This document shows, piece by piece, positions 25,920 to 36,462 of a stretch of 64,000 nt of DNA (the first letter of the stretch is position 1; each line of letters starts with the position of its first letter). The notes beneath the pieces are model-generated. The model was not told the DNA's origin, did not search any database, and saw only the letters and a program-made list of their open reading frames with translations. The stretch comes from Rhizobium ruizarguesonis (GTDB lineage: Bacteria; Pseudomonadota; Alphaproteobacteria; Rhizobiales; Rhizobiaceae). The position numbers were made by a program, and so were the translations under genes. The stretch lies in contig NZ_PQIG01000084.1 of the NCBI RefSeq assembly GCF_012349115.1, positions 1 through 64,000 on the forward strand, given 5' to 3'.

Positions 25920-26485
25920 TGGCCAGGGATCGCAAGCTGAGTGCGGATGAGAGGATCCTCTGGGGCAAGGTTGCCCGCAGCACGCGACCGATGCCCGGTA
26001 AGGCGGGGGCGTTGACCGAACTCGATGCCTTTCTTGCTGAAGCCGAAGCGGCGGCCGAACGGGAACAGGAAAAGCAGACGCCCGCCACGCCCATGCCGCT
26101 GCAGCCGACAGCACCGTCAATGGCAAAGCCATCGGCCGGGGTGCATCATCCGCTGGAAAAGCCGGTCAAGCGTAAAATCGCCAAGGGCCGGCTGGCGCTC
26201 GAAGCGCGGATCGACCTGCACGGGCTGGTGCAGAGCGAGGCCCATGCCATCCTTCTTGATTTCCTGATCCGCGCCCACGAGCGCGGCATGCGCCATGTGC
26301 TGGTCATTACGGGTAAGGGCAGCTCCATGGGCAGCGAGGGCGCGCTCAAGCGGGCCGTGCCTCTCTGGTTCTCGAAGCCGGAATTCCGCTACCTGATCTC
26401 CTCCTATGAGTCGGCCGCACAGCATCATGGCGGTGAGGGCGCGCTCTACATTCGCCTGTCGCGGCGGCATGGGGAAAGGCCATGA
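25919..26485 (+). CDS. Smr domain protein
   Basis: A 188-residue protein with a C-terminal Smr domain (about 95-183; RIDLHGLVQSEAHAILLDF, HVLVITGKGSS, SYESAAQHHGGEGALYIRL). The Smr fold is a MutS2-like nicking or RNA-cleaving endonuclease domain; here it stands alone with an alanine/proline-rich linker (about 40-85) and a basic N-terminus (MARDRKLSADERILWGKVA). ATG shares its A with the mltA stop. It overlaps the XRE gene by 4 bases. Its substrate is unknown. Confidence 0.9.
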   Translation: MARDRKLSADERILWGKVARSTRPMPGKAGALTELDAFLAEAEAAAEREQEKQTPATPMPLQPTAPSMAKPSAGVHHPLEKPVKRKIAKGRLALEARIDLHGLVQSEAHAILLDFLIRAHERGMRHVLVITGKGSSMGSEGALKRAVPLWFSKPEFRYLISSYESAAQHHGGEGALYIRLSRRHGERP

Positions 26486-26859
26486 CACCCTTCGGAGAGG
26501 CGGTTCGCAGGCTGAGAGCGCGCAAGGGCGTCTCGCAGAAGGAGATGGCGGAAGCCCTGAATGTCTCTCCCGCCTATCTCTCGGCGCTCGAACATGGAAA
26601 GCGTGGGCTGCCGACATTCGATCTGCTGCAGCGCATCGCCGGTTATTTCAACATCATCTGGGACGAGGCCGAGGAACTGTTCCTGCTCGCCCGCTCGTCC
26701 GACCCGCGCGTCGTGATCGACACCTCCGGCCTTCCCCCCGAATATACCGAATTTGCCAACCGGCTGGCGCGGCGAATCCGCAGCCTTGACAGCGCCGAGA
26801 TAGGCCGGCTATCGGCTCTTCTCGAAAATGGCGGCAAAGGCGACGGAAAAGCGTCATAA
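26482..26859 (+). CDS. XRE family transcriptional regulator
   Basis: A 125-residue protein with an N-terminal helix-turn-helix (about 5-60; EAVRRLRARKGVSQKEMAEA, SPAYLSALEHGKRGLP) of the XRE type, and a short helical C-terminus (YTEFANRLARRIRSLDSAE, then LSALLENGGKG). It overlaps smr by 4 bases (ATGA), so it belongs to the timA-mltA-smr operon and ends 136 bases before gyrB. Its targets are unknown; gyrB or its own operon are candidates by position only. Confidence 0.88.
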   Translation: MTPFGEAVRRLRARKGVSQKEMAEALNVSPAYLSALEHGKRGLPTFDLLQRIAGYFNIIWDEAEELFLLARSSDPRVVIDTSGLPPEYTEFANRLARRIRSLDSAEIGRLSALLENGGKGDGKAS

Positions 26860-26994
26860 TCCCCTGTTTTATGCCTTGTTTTAGGGGCTTGCCATTGGGA
26901 ACTGGGTTCAAAAAACCTATATACGAGAGTGAAGAAAGCCGGTGATTCGCAAGGCGCGCCGCAGCTTTACGACAACAGGGAAAATCTCGACAGA

Positions 26995-29430
<2,436 letters not shown>

Positions 29431-29452
29431 TTGATATTTCAGAAAATAAATG

Positions 29453-29487
29453 GCCCCGCTGTCCTTTAGGATGGCGGGGCTTTCGTT
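29453..29487. terminator. terminator after gyrB, shared with the nitroreductase gene
   Basis: A 12-bp stem (GCCCCGCTGTCC with GGATGGCGGGGC, loop TTTA, 29453-29480; two G-T pairs) is followed by TTTCGTTT. It separates convergent gyrB and the nitroreductase gene. Confidence 0.85.
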
Positions 29488-29518
29488 TGCCCGATATCTA
29501 CTTGGCCCTTGGCTTCGC

Positions 29519-30118
29519 TTAATTCGCGACGAAGCGCCCGTTGAAGGCGACCTCGGAGAGCGGCTTGCGTTGGCTCGGGAATTCGCGCGCCTGATTGCGT
29601 TCGGAAAGAACGCTCTTGTCGGCCAGCCGGCCGACGGCGACGCCTGCCTCGACCCGGTATCCCTCGGGAATGCTGAATGCCTGGCTGATTTCCTCGTGTT
29701 TGATGCCGCCCATGCCATGGGCGTAAAAGCCGGAGAGGCGCGCCTGGATCGCCAGATGCCCCCATGCCGCACCGGCATCGAAGGAATGGGTGTAGCTCGG
29801 CTTTTCCTCAGCCGAGCCGGCAGCCCCGGTGAAGGCGCGCGACACGACGAAGATCAGCGCCGATGCATTCCTGGCCCATTCCTGGTTGGAATCGTTGAGC
29901 AAGGCGACGAATTTCTCCCAAGATTCCGAACCCTTGAGGCCATAAATGAAACGCCAGGGCTGGTGGTTGGCCGACGACGGCGCCCAATGGGCGGCGTCGA
30001 GCAAACCGAGTAGCTGCGCTTCCTCGATGATTTCACCGGTGAAGGCGCGGGGCGACCAGCGGTCAAGAAACATCGGATCGACCGGATATTCGGATTCGCG
30101 GTGATTGCTCTTCGTCAT
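29519..30118 (-). CDS. nitroreductase family protein
   Basis: A 199-residue FMN-dependent nitroreductase-fold oxidoreductase. RWSPRAF (20-26) and AAHWAPSSANHQPWRFIY (42-59) form the FMN phosphate site; HDLAIQA-like GAAWGHLAIQARLSGF and GIKHEEISQAF, EAGVAVGRLAD complete it. From family knowledge such enzymes reduce nitro or quinone compounds with NAD(P)H; the substrate cannot be read off. It ends just inside the gyrB terminator hairpin region and has a repeat element upstream. Confidence 0.9.
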   Translation of the reverse strand: MTKSNHRESEYPVDPMFLDRWSPRAFTGEIIEEAQLLGLLDAAHWAPSSANHQPWRFIYGLKGSESWEKFVALLNDSNQEWARNASALIFVVSRAFTGAAGSAEEKPSYTHSFDAGAAWGHLAIQARLSGFYAHGMGGIKHEEISQAFSIPEGYRVEAGVAVGRLADKSVLSERNQAREFPSQRKPLSEVAFNGRFVAN

Positions 30119-30160
30119 GCTTGTTCCAAGGTTCGGGTGGAAAATTTGGATCGGGGCTGG

Positions 30161-30266
30161 GCTTAACGCATGTCGCGCAAAGCGTCAGCGGTATTGCGGT
30201 AACGATATGCGTAAAAAAAAGATCTAAAGCGCGAGAAGCGTAGCTGAAAGATGGCGACGCGCTTAG
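30161..30266. repeat. palindromic repeat, family 2, long copy
   Basis: Two palindromes: ACGCATGTCG...CGATATGCGT (about 30166-30212) and CTAAAGCGCG...CGCGCTTAG (about 30224-30266). It matches copies at 38541-38651 and 54685-54790 in order and orientation. The TTA stop complement of the DUF2218 gene (30263-30265) lies in its right end. Confidence 0.8.
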
Positions 30267-30547
30267 TCCGTCCAGACGATGTCGAGTTCTTCGCGGAAGG
30301 CGAAGCGCTTCAGATGATCGTCGATGACGTGCTGCATCCTTTCCTGTTGCGAGGGATCGGCGACGGAAAGTGTCATGGTCAGCGTCGCACCGTCGGCCGC
30401 AAGGGTCACCTCGGCCGTATCGCTGAACGGCACCCGGCCCTTCAGAGGATCAAAATCGACGCTGAACTTGTGGCTCCAGTGTTTGCAGAGCTGCTGCAGG
30501 TAGCGGCTTGCATGTTCGGTCGGCACGACGGCCTTCGAGAGATGCAT
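30263..30547 (-). CDS. DUF2218 family protein
   Basis: A 94-residue protein fitting DUF2218 (ASRYLQQLCKHWSHKFSVDFD, TAEVTLAADGATLTMTLSVAD, and the C-terminal HLKRFAFREELDIVW). No function is established; the fold is small alpha/beta with conserved HWSHK. The ATG at 30547 has GGAG six bases upstream and starts at the family boundary. An upstream in-frame ATG at 30604 (AGGA nearby) would read through a palindromic repeat (30564-30595) and add 19 residues with no family match. The stop codon is supplied by the other repeat copy. Iron uptake linkage known for some DUF2218 neighbours is not seen here. Confidence 0.85.
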   Translation of the reverse strand: MHLSKAVVPTEHASRYLQQLCKHWSHKFSVDFDPLKGRVPFSDTAEVTLAADGATLTMTLSVADPSQQERMQHVIDDHLKRFAFREELDIVWTD

Positions 30548-30563
30548 TTCGAACTCCACGTCA

Positions 30564-30595
30564 CTAAAGCGCCGAAAGATTGCGACGCGCTTTAG
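30564..30595. repeat. palindromic repeat, family 2, short copy
   Basis: CTAAAGCGcc...gacgCGCTTTAG: only the second palindrome of the family is present, with a short loop. It sits directly upstream of the DUF2218 ribosome site. Confidence 0.75.
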
Positions 30596-30740
30596 CGTAG
30601 TCATATTTCCTGCTTCACCGGCTTGGCAAGCGCAGCATCGTCGCAGTTTGGGTGTACAGACTGTCCTCATGAGAGCGGCCTGACGCCGGCGTCGAAGCAG
30701 GATAATGAACTGTCTTAATCAATGGATTGGGGAGTTGCGC

Positions 30741-31700
30741 ATGCTGGTGAACGGAAAGTGGACGGAAGACTGGCAGCCCGTTCAGGCAAAGGACGAAAAG
30801 GGCGGCTTCGTCCGCCAGACGTCGAGTTTCCGCAATTGGGTGACCCCGGATGGCAGCGCCGGGCCGACGGGCGAAGCCGGCTTTGCAGCCAGCGCCGGCC
30901 GTTACCATCTCTATGTCGCTTATATCTGTCCCTGGGCCTCGCGCACCCTGATCGGCCGCAAGCTCAAGGGCCTGGAAGACGTCATCTCGGTCTCGGTCGT
31001 CGAACCGCTGCTGAGCAAGCAGGGTTGGCGCTTCGGTGATTATCCCGGCGCGACGGAGGATCACGTCAACGGCGTAACCTATATGCATGAAATCTATACC
31101 AGAGCGGCGCCGGATTTCACCGGCCGGGCCACCGTGCCGGTTCTCTGGGACAAGCAGAAAAAGACCGTCGTCAACAATGAATCCGCCGATATTCTGCGTA
31201 TGCTGAACAGCGGCTTCGGCGGTCTGGCAAAAAATCCGATCGATCTTTACCCGGCGGAGACGCGCACCGAGATCGATGCTTTCAACGATCGCATCTATCC
31301 TGATCTCAACAACGGCGTCTACCGCGCCGGTTTCGCCACCACGCAGATCGCCTATGAGGAAGCCTTTGCCGATGTCTTTTCCTGCCTCGACTGGGTCGAG
31401 CAGCAGTTCGAGGGCCGGTCTTTTCTCTTCGCCGATCATCCCACCGAGAGCGATATCCGGCTTTTTGTAACGCTGGTGCGCTTCGACGTCGCCTATCACG
31501 GCATCTTCAAATGCAATCTGCGCCGGCTTTCTGATTATGCCAATCTGCGCGCCTTCTGCCGCCGCATGCTGGATTGGCCGGGCATCGGTGAAACGGTGAA
31601 CCTCAATCACATCAAGCGCGGCTACTATTCGATCGAAAGCCTCAATCCGACGAAGATCGTTCCCGCCGGCCCTGATCTAGCGGAAATTTTTGGAGCATGA
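30741..31700 (+). CDS. glutathionyl-hydroquinone reductase (xi-class glutathione S-transferase)
   Basis: A 319-residue GST of the ECM4/YqjG (xi) class that reduces glutathionyl-hydroquinones. The catalytic cysteine is in YICPWASRTLIGRK, the class signature; N-terminal TSSFRNWVTPDG and GRYHLYVAYICPWA, then VPVLWDKQKKTVVNNESADI and the all-helical C-terminal domain with FADHPTESDIRLFVTLVRFD and the terminal YYSIESLNPTKIVP all match. ATG at 30741 with GGAG at 30731-30734 is chosen over 30705. It is divergent from DUF2218 and monocistronic. Confidence 0.93.
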   Translation: MLVNGKWTEDWQPVQAKDEKGGFVRQTSSFRNWVTPDGSAGPTGEAGFAASAGRYHLYVAYICPWASRTLIGRKLKGLEDVISVSVVEPLLSKQGWRFGDYPGATEDHVNGVTYMHEIYTRAAPDFTGRATVPVLWDKQKKTVVNNESADILRMLNSGFGGLAKNPIDLYPAETRTEIDAFNDRIYPDLNNGVYRAGFATTQIAYEEAFADVFSCLDWVEQQFEGRSFLFADHPTESDIRLFVTLVRFDVAYHGIFKCNLRRLSDYANLRAFCRRMLDWPGIGETVNLNHIKRGYYSIESLNPTKIVPAGPDLAEIFGA

Positions 31701-31842
31701 TGCCGAAAGATACGGGCGGTTTTCGGCGGAAATCACCCAAATCGCGGAAAAGCCGTACCGCTTCCCGGCAAAGCCGTAATGACACCGATGAATAATTCCT
31801 TCATAGGTGGTTGCAAATCCGTTTTCGATGAGGAGGAATTCC

Positions 31843-32685
31843 ATGAAGCTGATGCGTGTTGGCGAAGCTGGCAGTGAAAAACCAGCACTTCTCGATGCCG
31901 ATGGCAAGATCCGCGATCTCTCCGGTCATGTCGCCGATATCGGCGGTGAAGCGATCACACCGACAGGCCTTGCAAAGATAGCGGCGATCGATCCGAAGAG
32001 CCTTCCGGAAATCGCACCCGGCCGCATTGGCGCGTGCGTCGCGGGCACTGGCAAATTCATCTGCATCGGCTTGAATTATTCGGATCATGCTGCCGAAACC
32101 GGTGCGACCGTGCCGCCCGAGCCGATCATCTTCATGAAAGCAACATCCGCAATCGTCGGGCCGAACGACAATGTCGTCATTCCCCGCGGTTCGGAAAAGA
32201 CCGATTGGGAAGTCGAACTCGGCGTCGTCATCGGCAAAACTGCCAAATATGTAACGGAAGCCGAAGCGCTGGATTATGTCGCCGGTTATTGCGTCTCCAA
32301 TGACGTCTCCGAGCGCGCTTTCCAGACCGAGCGGGCCGGTCAATGGACCAAGGGCAAATCCTGCGACACCTTTGGCCCGATCGGCCCCTGGCTCGTAACC
32401 AAGGATGAAATTCCGGAACCGCAGAACCTCGGCATGTGGCTGACGGTCAACGGCCAGAAGATGCAGAACGGCTCATCGAAGACGATGGTTTACGGGGTTG
32501 CCTTCCTGGTCTCTTACCTCAGCCAGTTCATGTCGCTGCATCCCGGGGACGTGATCTCGACCGGCACGCCTCCGGGCGTCGGCATGGGCCTCAAGCCGCC
32601 GCGCTATCTCAAGAACGGCGACGTGGTCGAACTCGGAATCGAAGGTCTCGGCACGCAGAAGCAGACCTTCGTAGCGGATCGTTAA
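31843..32685 (+). CDS. fumarylacetoacetate hydrolase family protein
   Basis: A 280-residue protein with a complete FAH-type C-terminal domain (about 70-275). Metal-binding acids lie in GLNYSDHAAETG, DWEVELGVVIGK and CVSNDVSERAFQ; the GPWLVTKDEIPEPQNL, VSYLSQFMSLHPGDVISTGTP segments are family hallmarks. Relatives hydrolyse or decarboxylate acylpyruvates, 2-hydroxyhepta-2,4-diene-1,7-dioates or ureidoglycolate-like substrates; the actual one is not decidable. AGGAGGAAT seven bases before the ATG at 31843 fixes the start. A stretch with weak similarity to the family 2 repeats lies at 31698-31735 upstream. Confidence 0.92.
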   Translation: MKLMRVGEAGSEKPALLDADGKIRDLSGHVADIGGEAITPTGLAKIAAIDPKSLPEIAPGRIGACVAGTGKFICIGLNYSDHAAETGATVPPEPIIFMKATSAIVGPNDNVVIPRGSEKTDWEVELGVVIGKTAKYVTEAEALDYVAGYCVSNDVSERAFQTERAGQWTKGKSCDTFGPIGPWLVTKDEIPEPQNLGMWLTVNGQKMQNGSSKTMVYGVAFLVSYLSQFMSLHPGDVISTGTPPGVGMGLKPPRYLKNGDVVELGIEGLGTQKQTFVADR

Positions 32686-32728
32686 CGACGCTTCCTGTTG
32701 AGAAACTTAAGTTTTCAGGTCGATTATG

Positions 32729-32760
32729 ATGCCGGGGATCAATTCTCCGGCATTTCTTGT
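32729..32760 (+). terminator. probable terminator after the FAH-family gene
   Basis: A 9-bp stem (TGCCGGGGA at 32730-32738 with TTCTCCGGCA end at 32752, loop TCAAT) followed by TTTCTTGT. It lies 45 bases beyond the stop codon. Confidence 0.7.
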
Positions 32761-32889
32761 GTGGGTTTGGTTCGTTAATGTTGCTGTGCAACAAAAACCT
32801 GTTAGTCTGCGCGACGTGCCCGCGTTACGAAAAGAGTCGATGTCTTTCAATCGGCGTCATCTTTTCGATAGAGAAAGGTGGCGCCTTCC

Positions 32890-34167
32890 GTGTTTTATCA
32901 GCTTTATGAATTGAACCATGCCGCCATGGCGCCGTTTCGCGCCGCGGCCGATATCATGCGATTTGCCTATGCCAATCCGCTGAACCCCTTCTCCCACACG
33001 CCGTTCGGCCGGACGATGGCGGCAAGCCTCGAAATGTTCGAACGCACCACGCGCCGCTACGGGAAACCGGAATTCGGACTGAAGCAGACGACGATCGGTG
33101 ACCGGACGGTGTCCGTCCGCGAAGAGGTCGTCTGGTCGCGACCCTTCTGCAATCTCCTGCATTTCGCCCGCAGTGTTCCAGCCGCCCGCGGCAATGATCC
33201 GCGCATTCTAATCGTCGCGCCGATGTCCGGCCACTATGCCACGCTATTGCGCGGCACGGTCGAGGCGCTGCTGCCGAGTGCCGATATCTACATCACCGAC
33301 TGGATCGACGCCCGCATGGTGCCGATGACGGAAGGCACGTTCGATTTCGACGATTACGTCGACTACGTCATCGAAATGCTGCATTTCCTCGGTCACGACA
33401 CGCATGTCATCGCCGTCTGTCAGCCTTCCGTTCCGGTGCTGGCAGCCGCTGCCGTGATGGAAGAAGCCAGGGATCCGCTTTCGCCGGCGTCGATGACGCT
33501 GATGGGCGGCCCGATCGACACGCGCATCAACCCGACGGCGGTCAACAAGCTCGCCCAGGAGCGGTCGCTGCAGTGGTTCTCCGACAATGTCATCATGAAC
33601 GTGCCCTGGCCGCAACCGGGCTTCATGCGCCCGGTCTACCCAGGGTTCCTGCAGCTTTCGGGCTTCATGTCGATGAATCTTGATCGCCACCTCGTCGCGC
33701 ACAAGGAATTCTTCATGCATCTGGTGAAGAACGACGGCGAGCCGGAAAGACATCGCGATTTCTACGACGAATATCTCGCCGTCATGGATCTAACCGCCGA
33801 ATTCTATCTGCAGACGGTGGAGCAGGTCTTCATCAAGCATGCGCTGCCGAAGGGCGAACTGATGCATCGCGGCAAACGCGTCGATCCGGCGGCAATTCGC
33901 AATGTGGCGCTGCTGACCGTCGAAGGTGAGAATGACGACATCTCCGGGGTCGGCCAGACAATGGCGGCGCAGACCATCTGCGTGAACATTCCCGAAGATA
34001 TGCGCATGCATTATCTTCAGCCGGATGTCGGCCATTATGGTGTTTTCAACGGCTCGCGTTTCCGCCGCGAGATCGCGCCGCGCATCATCGATTTCGTCCG
34101 CCAGCATTCGCGTTCCGCCGTTAGGCCTCCGCTCCCGCGTGTCATCAAGGGCGGCCGAACGGGCTGA
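32890..34167 (+). CDS. phaZ: intracellular polyhydroxyalkanoate depolymerase
   Basis: A 425-residue intracellular PHB depolymerase that mobilises stored polyhydroxybutyrate granules. MFYQLYELNHAAMAPF is the family N-terminus; the lipase-like box is HVIAVCQPSVPVLA, with a cysteine nucleophile (C177) in place of serine, as in PhaZ of Ralstonia type; IYITDWIDARMVP, GFMSMNLDRH and the C-terminal histidine in DVGHYGVFNGSRFR are present. The GTG at 32890 is preferred (AAAGG 11 bases before it, and homology begins there) to the GTG at 32878. It lacks a signal peptide, consistent with a cytosolic role. Confidence 0.95.
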   Translation: MFYQLYELNHAAMAPFRAAADIMRFAYANPLNPFSHTPFGRTMAASLEMFERTTRRYGKPEFGLKQTTIGDRTVSVREEVVWSRPFCNLLHFARSVPAARGNDPRILIVAPMSGHYATLLRGTVEALLPSADIYITDWIDARMVPMTEGTFDFDDYVDYVIEMLHFLGHDTHVIAVCQPSVPVLAAAAVMEEARDPLSPASMTLMGGPIDTRINPTAVNKLAQERSLQWFSDNVIMNVPWPQPGFMRPVYPGFLQLSGFMSMNLDRHLVAHKEFFMHLVKNDGEPERHRDFYDEYLAVMDLTAEFYLQTVEQVFIKHALPKGELMHRGKRVDPAAIRNVALLTVEGENDDISGVGQTMAAQTICVNIPEDMRMHYLQPDVGHYGVFNGSRFRREIAPRIIDFVRQHSRSAVRPPLPRVIKGGRTG

Positions 34168-34312
34168 ATCAGGGATAGCTGAATTAGCAAAATGGATTCA
34201 AGGCCTTGTCCGATTTCGCGGGCAATCGTCTTGAAGGCGGTTATTGCGGTAACCACATCGATTTCAGCGTTCGGTATTCTGCCGGGCGCGGAAAGCGAGG
34301 GATACCCGCACG

Positions 34313-34747
34313 ATGAACCAGTCAGCATTGCTTCGACCGGATTGGACTCCGGCTACCATTGCCCTGATGATTCTCGGCTTCATGGTTTTCTGGCCTCTGG
34401 GTCTTGCCATGCTTGCCTACATCATCTTCGGCGACCGTCTGCGCGGCTTCAAGCGTGACGTCAACCAGGCGACCGATGGCTTCTTTGCCTCCTGCCGCCG
34501 CCCGCATGGCCGTCACCGCCCGCATTTTTCGACCGGCAACGTCGCCTTTGACGACTGGCGCAAGGCCGAACTCGACCGGATGGAGGAGGAGCGCCGCAAG
34601 CTTGACGAAATGCGCGAGGAATTCGACTCCTATCTGCGCGAGCTCCGCCGCGCCAAGGATCAGGAAGAGTTCGACCGCTTCATGCGCGATCGCAGGAACG
34701 CCAAGCGCGATGACAACGGCCCGGTCGCTGAATATCAGACGCCGTAA
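34313..34747 (+). CDS. DUF2852 family membrane protein
   Basis: A 144-residue protein with one hydrophobic segment (about 15-40; TIALMILGFMVFWPLGLAML and AYIIFG) followed by a long charged coiled-coil (about 80-135; WRKAELDRMEEERRKLDEMR, REEFDSYLRELRRAKDQEEF). It fits DUF2852, a Rhizobiales-typical family without known function. The stretch FKRDVNQATDGFF is also conserved there. It is followed by a strong terminator and looks monocistronic. Confidence 0.85.
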   Translation: MNQSALLRPDWTPATIALMILGFMVFWPLGLAMLAYIIFGDRLRGFKRDVNQATDGFFASCRRPHGRHRPHFSTGNVAFDDWRKAELDRMEEERRKLDEMREEFDSYLRELRRAKDQEEFDRFMRDRRNAKRDDNGPVAEYQTP

Positions 34748-34770
34748 ACGCCTGAACGATGAAATGATGA

Positions 34771-34796
34771 CCGGCATCTCTCGATGCCGGTTTTTC
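34771..34796 (+). terminator. intrinsic terminator after the DUF2852 gene
   Basis: An 8-bp perfect stem (CCGGCATC at 34771-34778 with GATGCCGG at 34783-34790, loop TCTC) followed by TTTTTCC. Confidence 0.88.
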
Positions 34797-34854
34797 CATG
34801 TCTGCCCTTCGGGCGATCATTTAGATTTGCCGGCGAATCGTATAGAAAACACGC

Positions 34855-35613
34855 ATGTTCTCGCTTCTGAAAACAAGGTCGAAGGCGCGAAAGCCGGCTC
34901 CGCCCGAAATGCGGACGCTCGATGTCGCCGGCCGGCTCATGCCGCTGACGATCAAGCAGCATGACCGGGCGACACGCATCACGCTGCGCATCGAACCGGG
35001 TGGCCGCGCCTTGAAGATGACGGTGCCGAAAGGCCTTGCGGCGCGTGAGGTCAATGCCTTCCTCGATCGTCACCAGGGGTGGCTGCTCACCAAGCTTGCC
35101 AAGTTTTCGACCGATGCCGGCCTGCGTGACGGTGGCGAAATCCTCCTTCGTGGCATTTCCCATCGCATCCAGCATAGCGGCAGCTTGCGCGGGCTGACGG
35201 AGGCGGTTTCCATAGACGGCAGGCCGGTGCTGCGCGTCAGCGGCATGCCGGAACATGTCGGACGACGCATTGCGGCCTTTCTCAAGAAAGAGGCGCGCGC
35301 CGATCTCGCAAGACTGGCGACCATGCATGCCGGAACGATCGGGGCGCCGATCCGCTCGATCTCAATGAAGGATACCCGCAGCCGCTGGGGCTCGTGTTCG
35401 TCGGAGGGAAATCTGAGCTTTTCCTGGCGTATCGTCATGGCGCCGCCTTCGGTGATCGATTATCTCGCCGCCCATGAGGTCGCCCACCTCAAGGAAATGA
35501 ACCACGGCCCGCACTTCTGGGCGCTCTGTGGCAAACTTTGCCCCGGCATGGACGAGGCGAAATCCTGGCTCAAGCGGCATGGCAGCCAATTGCATGCCAT
35601 CGATTTCGACTAG
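34855..35613 (+). CDS. YgjP-type zinc metallopeptidase (M48-like, DUF45)
   Basis: A 252-residue protein with the YgjP-like/DUF45 domain (about 30-250). The metal site is HEVAHLKEMNHGPHFW, i.e. HExxH plus a third histidine; the upstream KDTRSRWGSCSSEGNLSFSW block is the family signature. N-terminus has a basic stretch, no signal peptide. Its substrate is unknown; in some Gram-negatives YgjP neighbours restriction enzymes, which is not so here. Its TAG stop abuts a RIME-type repeat. Confidence 0.9.
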   Translation: MFSLLKTRSKARKPAPPEMRTLDVAGRLMPLTIKQHDRATRITLRIEPGGRALKMTVPKGLAAREVNAFLDRHQGWLLTKLAKFSTDAGLRDGGEILLRGISHRIQHSGSLRGLTEAVSIDGRPVLRVSGMPEHVGRRIAAFLKKEARADLARLATMHAGTIGAPIRSISMKDTRSRWGSCSSEGNLSFSWRIVMAPPSVIDYLAAHEVAHLKEMNHGPHFWALCGKLCPGMDEAKSWLKRHGSQLHAIDFD

Positions 35614-35716
35614 CGCATAACCCCGATAATCGGAATCGATTTTTCGGAAAGGATTATGCGCAGATTTAAAGCGATAGAGCGTCCTTGGCGCGTCCCTTGG
35701 ACGCGCGGCGCTCTAG
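35613..35716. repeat. RIME-type intergenic mosaic element, copy 2 (inverted)
   Basis: Palindrome 2 (GCGCATAACC...GGATTATGCGC, 35613-35661) precedes palindrome 1 (TAGAGCGTCC...GGCGCTCTA, 35675-35715), the reverse order to the copies at 2628 and 58020. It fills the gap between the YgjP-type gene and trpF. Confidence 0.85.
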
Positions 35717-35791
35717 CCGAGAGCCGCGCAAAATTCAATGTCCGTCGCAAATTGGCTCGACTCTTTCCGCATTTCGTGTCACTTCGCTGCC

Positions 35792-36460
35792 ATGAGACCG
35801 GATATCAAGATCTGTGGTTTGAAGACGCCTGAGGCTGTCGATCGCGCGCTCAAGCGCGGCGCGACCCATATCGGTTTTATCTTCTTCGAAAAGAGCCCGC
35901 GCTACATCGAGCCGGACCTGGCGGCAAAACTTGCCGAACCTGCGCGTGGCAAGGCTAAAATCGTCGCCGTCGTCGTCGATCCGACCAATGACGAACTCGA
36001 TGAGATCGTATCGTTGTTGAAGCCGGATATGCTCCAGCTTCACGGCAATGAGAGCCCCGAACATGTGCTGACCATAAAGGCGCTCTATGGTTTGCCTGTG
36101 ATGAAGGTCTTTTCGGTACGCACGGCAGACGACTTGAAGCGCGTCGAGGCCTATATCGGCATCGCCGACCGTTTCCTCTTCGACGCCAAAGCGCCGAAGG
36201 GTTCGGAACTGCCTGGCGGCAATGGTATTTCCTTTGATTGGAGCCTTCTCAGCTGGCTTGACGGCAGCGTCGACTACATGCTTTCCGGCGGGCTGAACAA
36301 GGACAATGTCGCGGAAGCGCTTTTCATCACCAAGGCGCCGGGTATCGACGTCTCCTCGGGAGTCGAAACTGCGCCTGGCGTGAAGAGCGTCGCGAAGATT
36401 GATGAATTTTTTGACGCGGTCGAAAAGGCGAATGCGCCGATGATGGCCTCAGGGAGTTGA
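35792..36460 (+). CDS. trpF: phosphoribosylanthranilate isomerase
   Basis: A 222-residue TIM-barrel enzyme of tryptophan synthesis. DIKICGLKTPEAVDRAL with the catalytic cysteine, HIGFIFFEKSPRYI, LQLHGNESPEHV, FDAKAPKGSELPGGNG, and the C-terminal phosphate loop GGLNKDNV and GIDVSSGVETAPGVKS are all typical. ATG at 35792 gives the family N-terminus; an ATG at 35738 adds 18 residues not seen in relatives. No clear ribosome site is visible in front of either. It is the first gene of trpFBA; trpB follows with 2 bases between. Confidence 0.97.
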   Translation: MRPDIKICGLKTPEAVDRALKRGATHIGFIFFEKSPRYIEPDLAAKLAEPARGKAKIVAVVVDPTNDELDEIVSLLKPDMLQLHGNESPEHVLTIKALYGLPVMKVFSVRTADDLKRVEAYIGIADRFLFDAKAPKGSELPGGNGISFDWSLLSWLDGSVDYMLSGGLNKDNVAEALFITKAPGIDVSSGVETAPGVKSVAKIDEFFDAVEKANAPMMASGS

Positions 36461-36462
36461 GA

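Noticed and set aside
30602..30604. ATG at 30604 as start of the DUF2218 gene
   Set aside because: It would translate a palindromic repeat; the ATG at 30547 has a better spaced GGAG and starts where family similarity begins. Kept only as an alternative.
31698..31735. Imperfect palindrome TGATGCCGAAAG...CGGAAATCA as a repeat copy
   Set aside because: Resembles the core of family 2 only loosely; too weak to list as a repeat.
34168..34312. Gap between phaZ and DUF2852
   Set aside because: No gene, hairpin or repeat seen; nothing to report.
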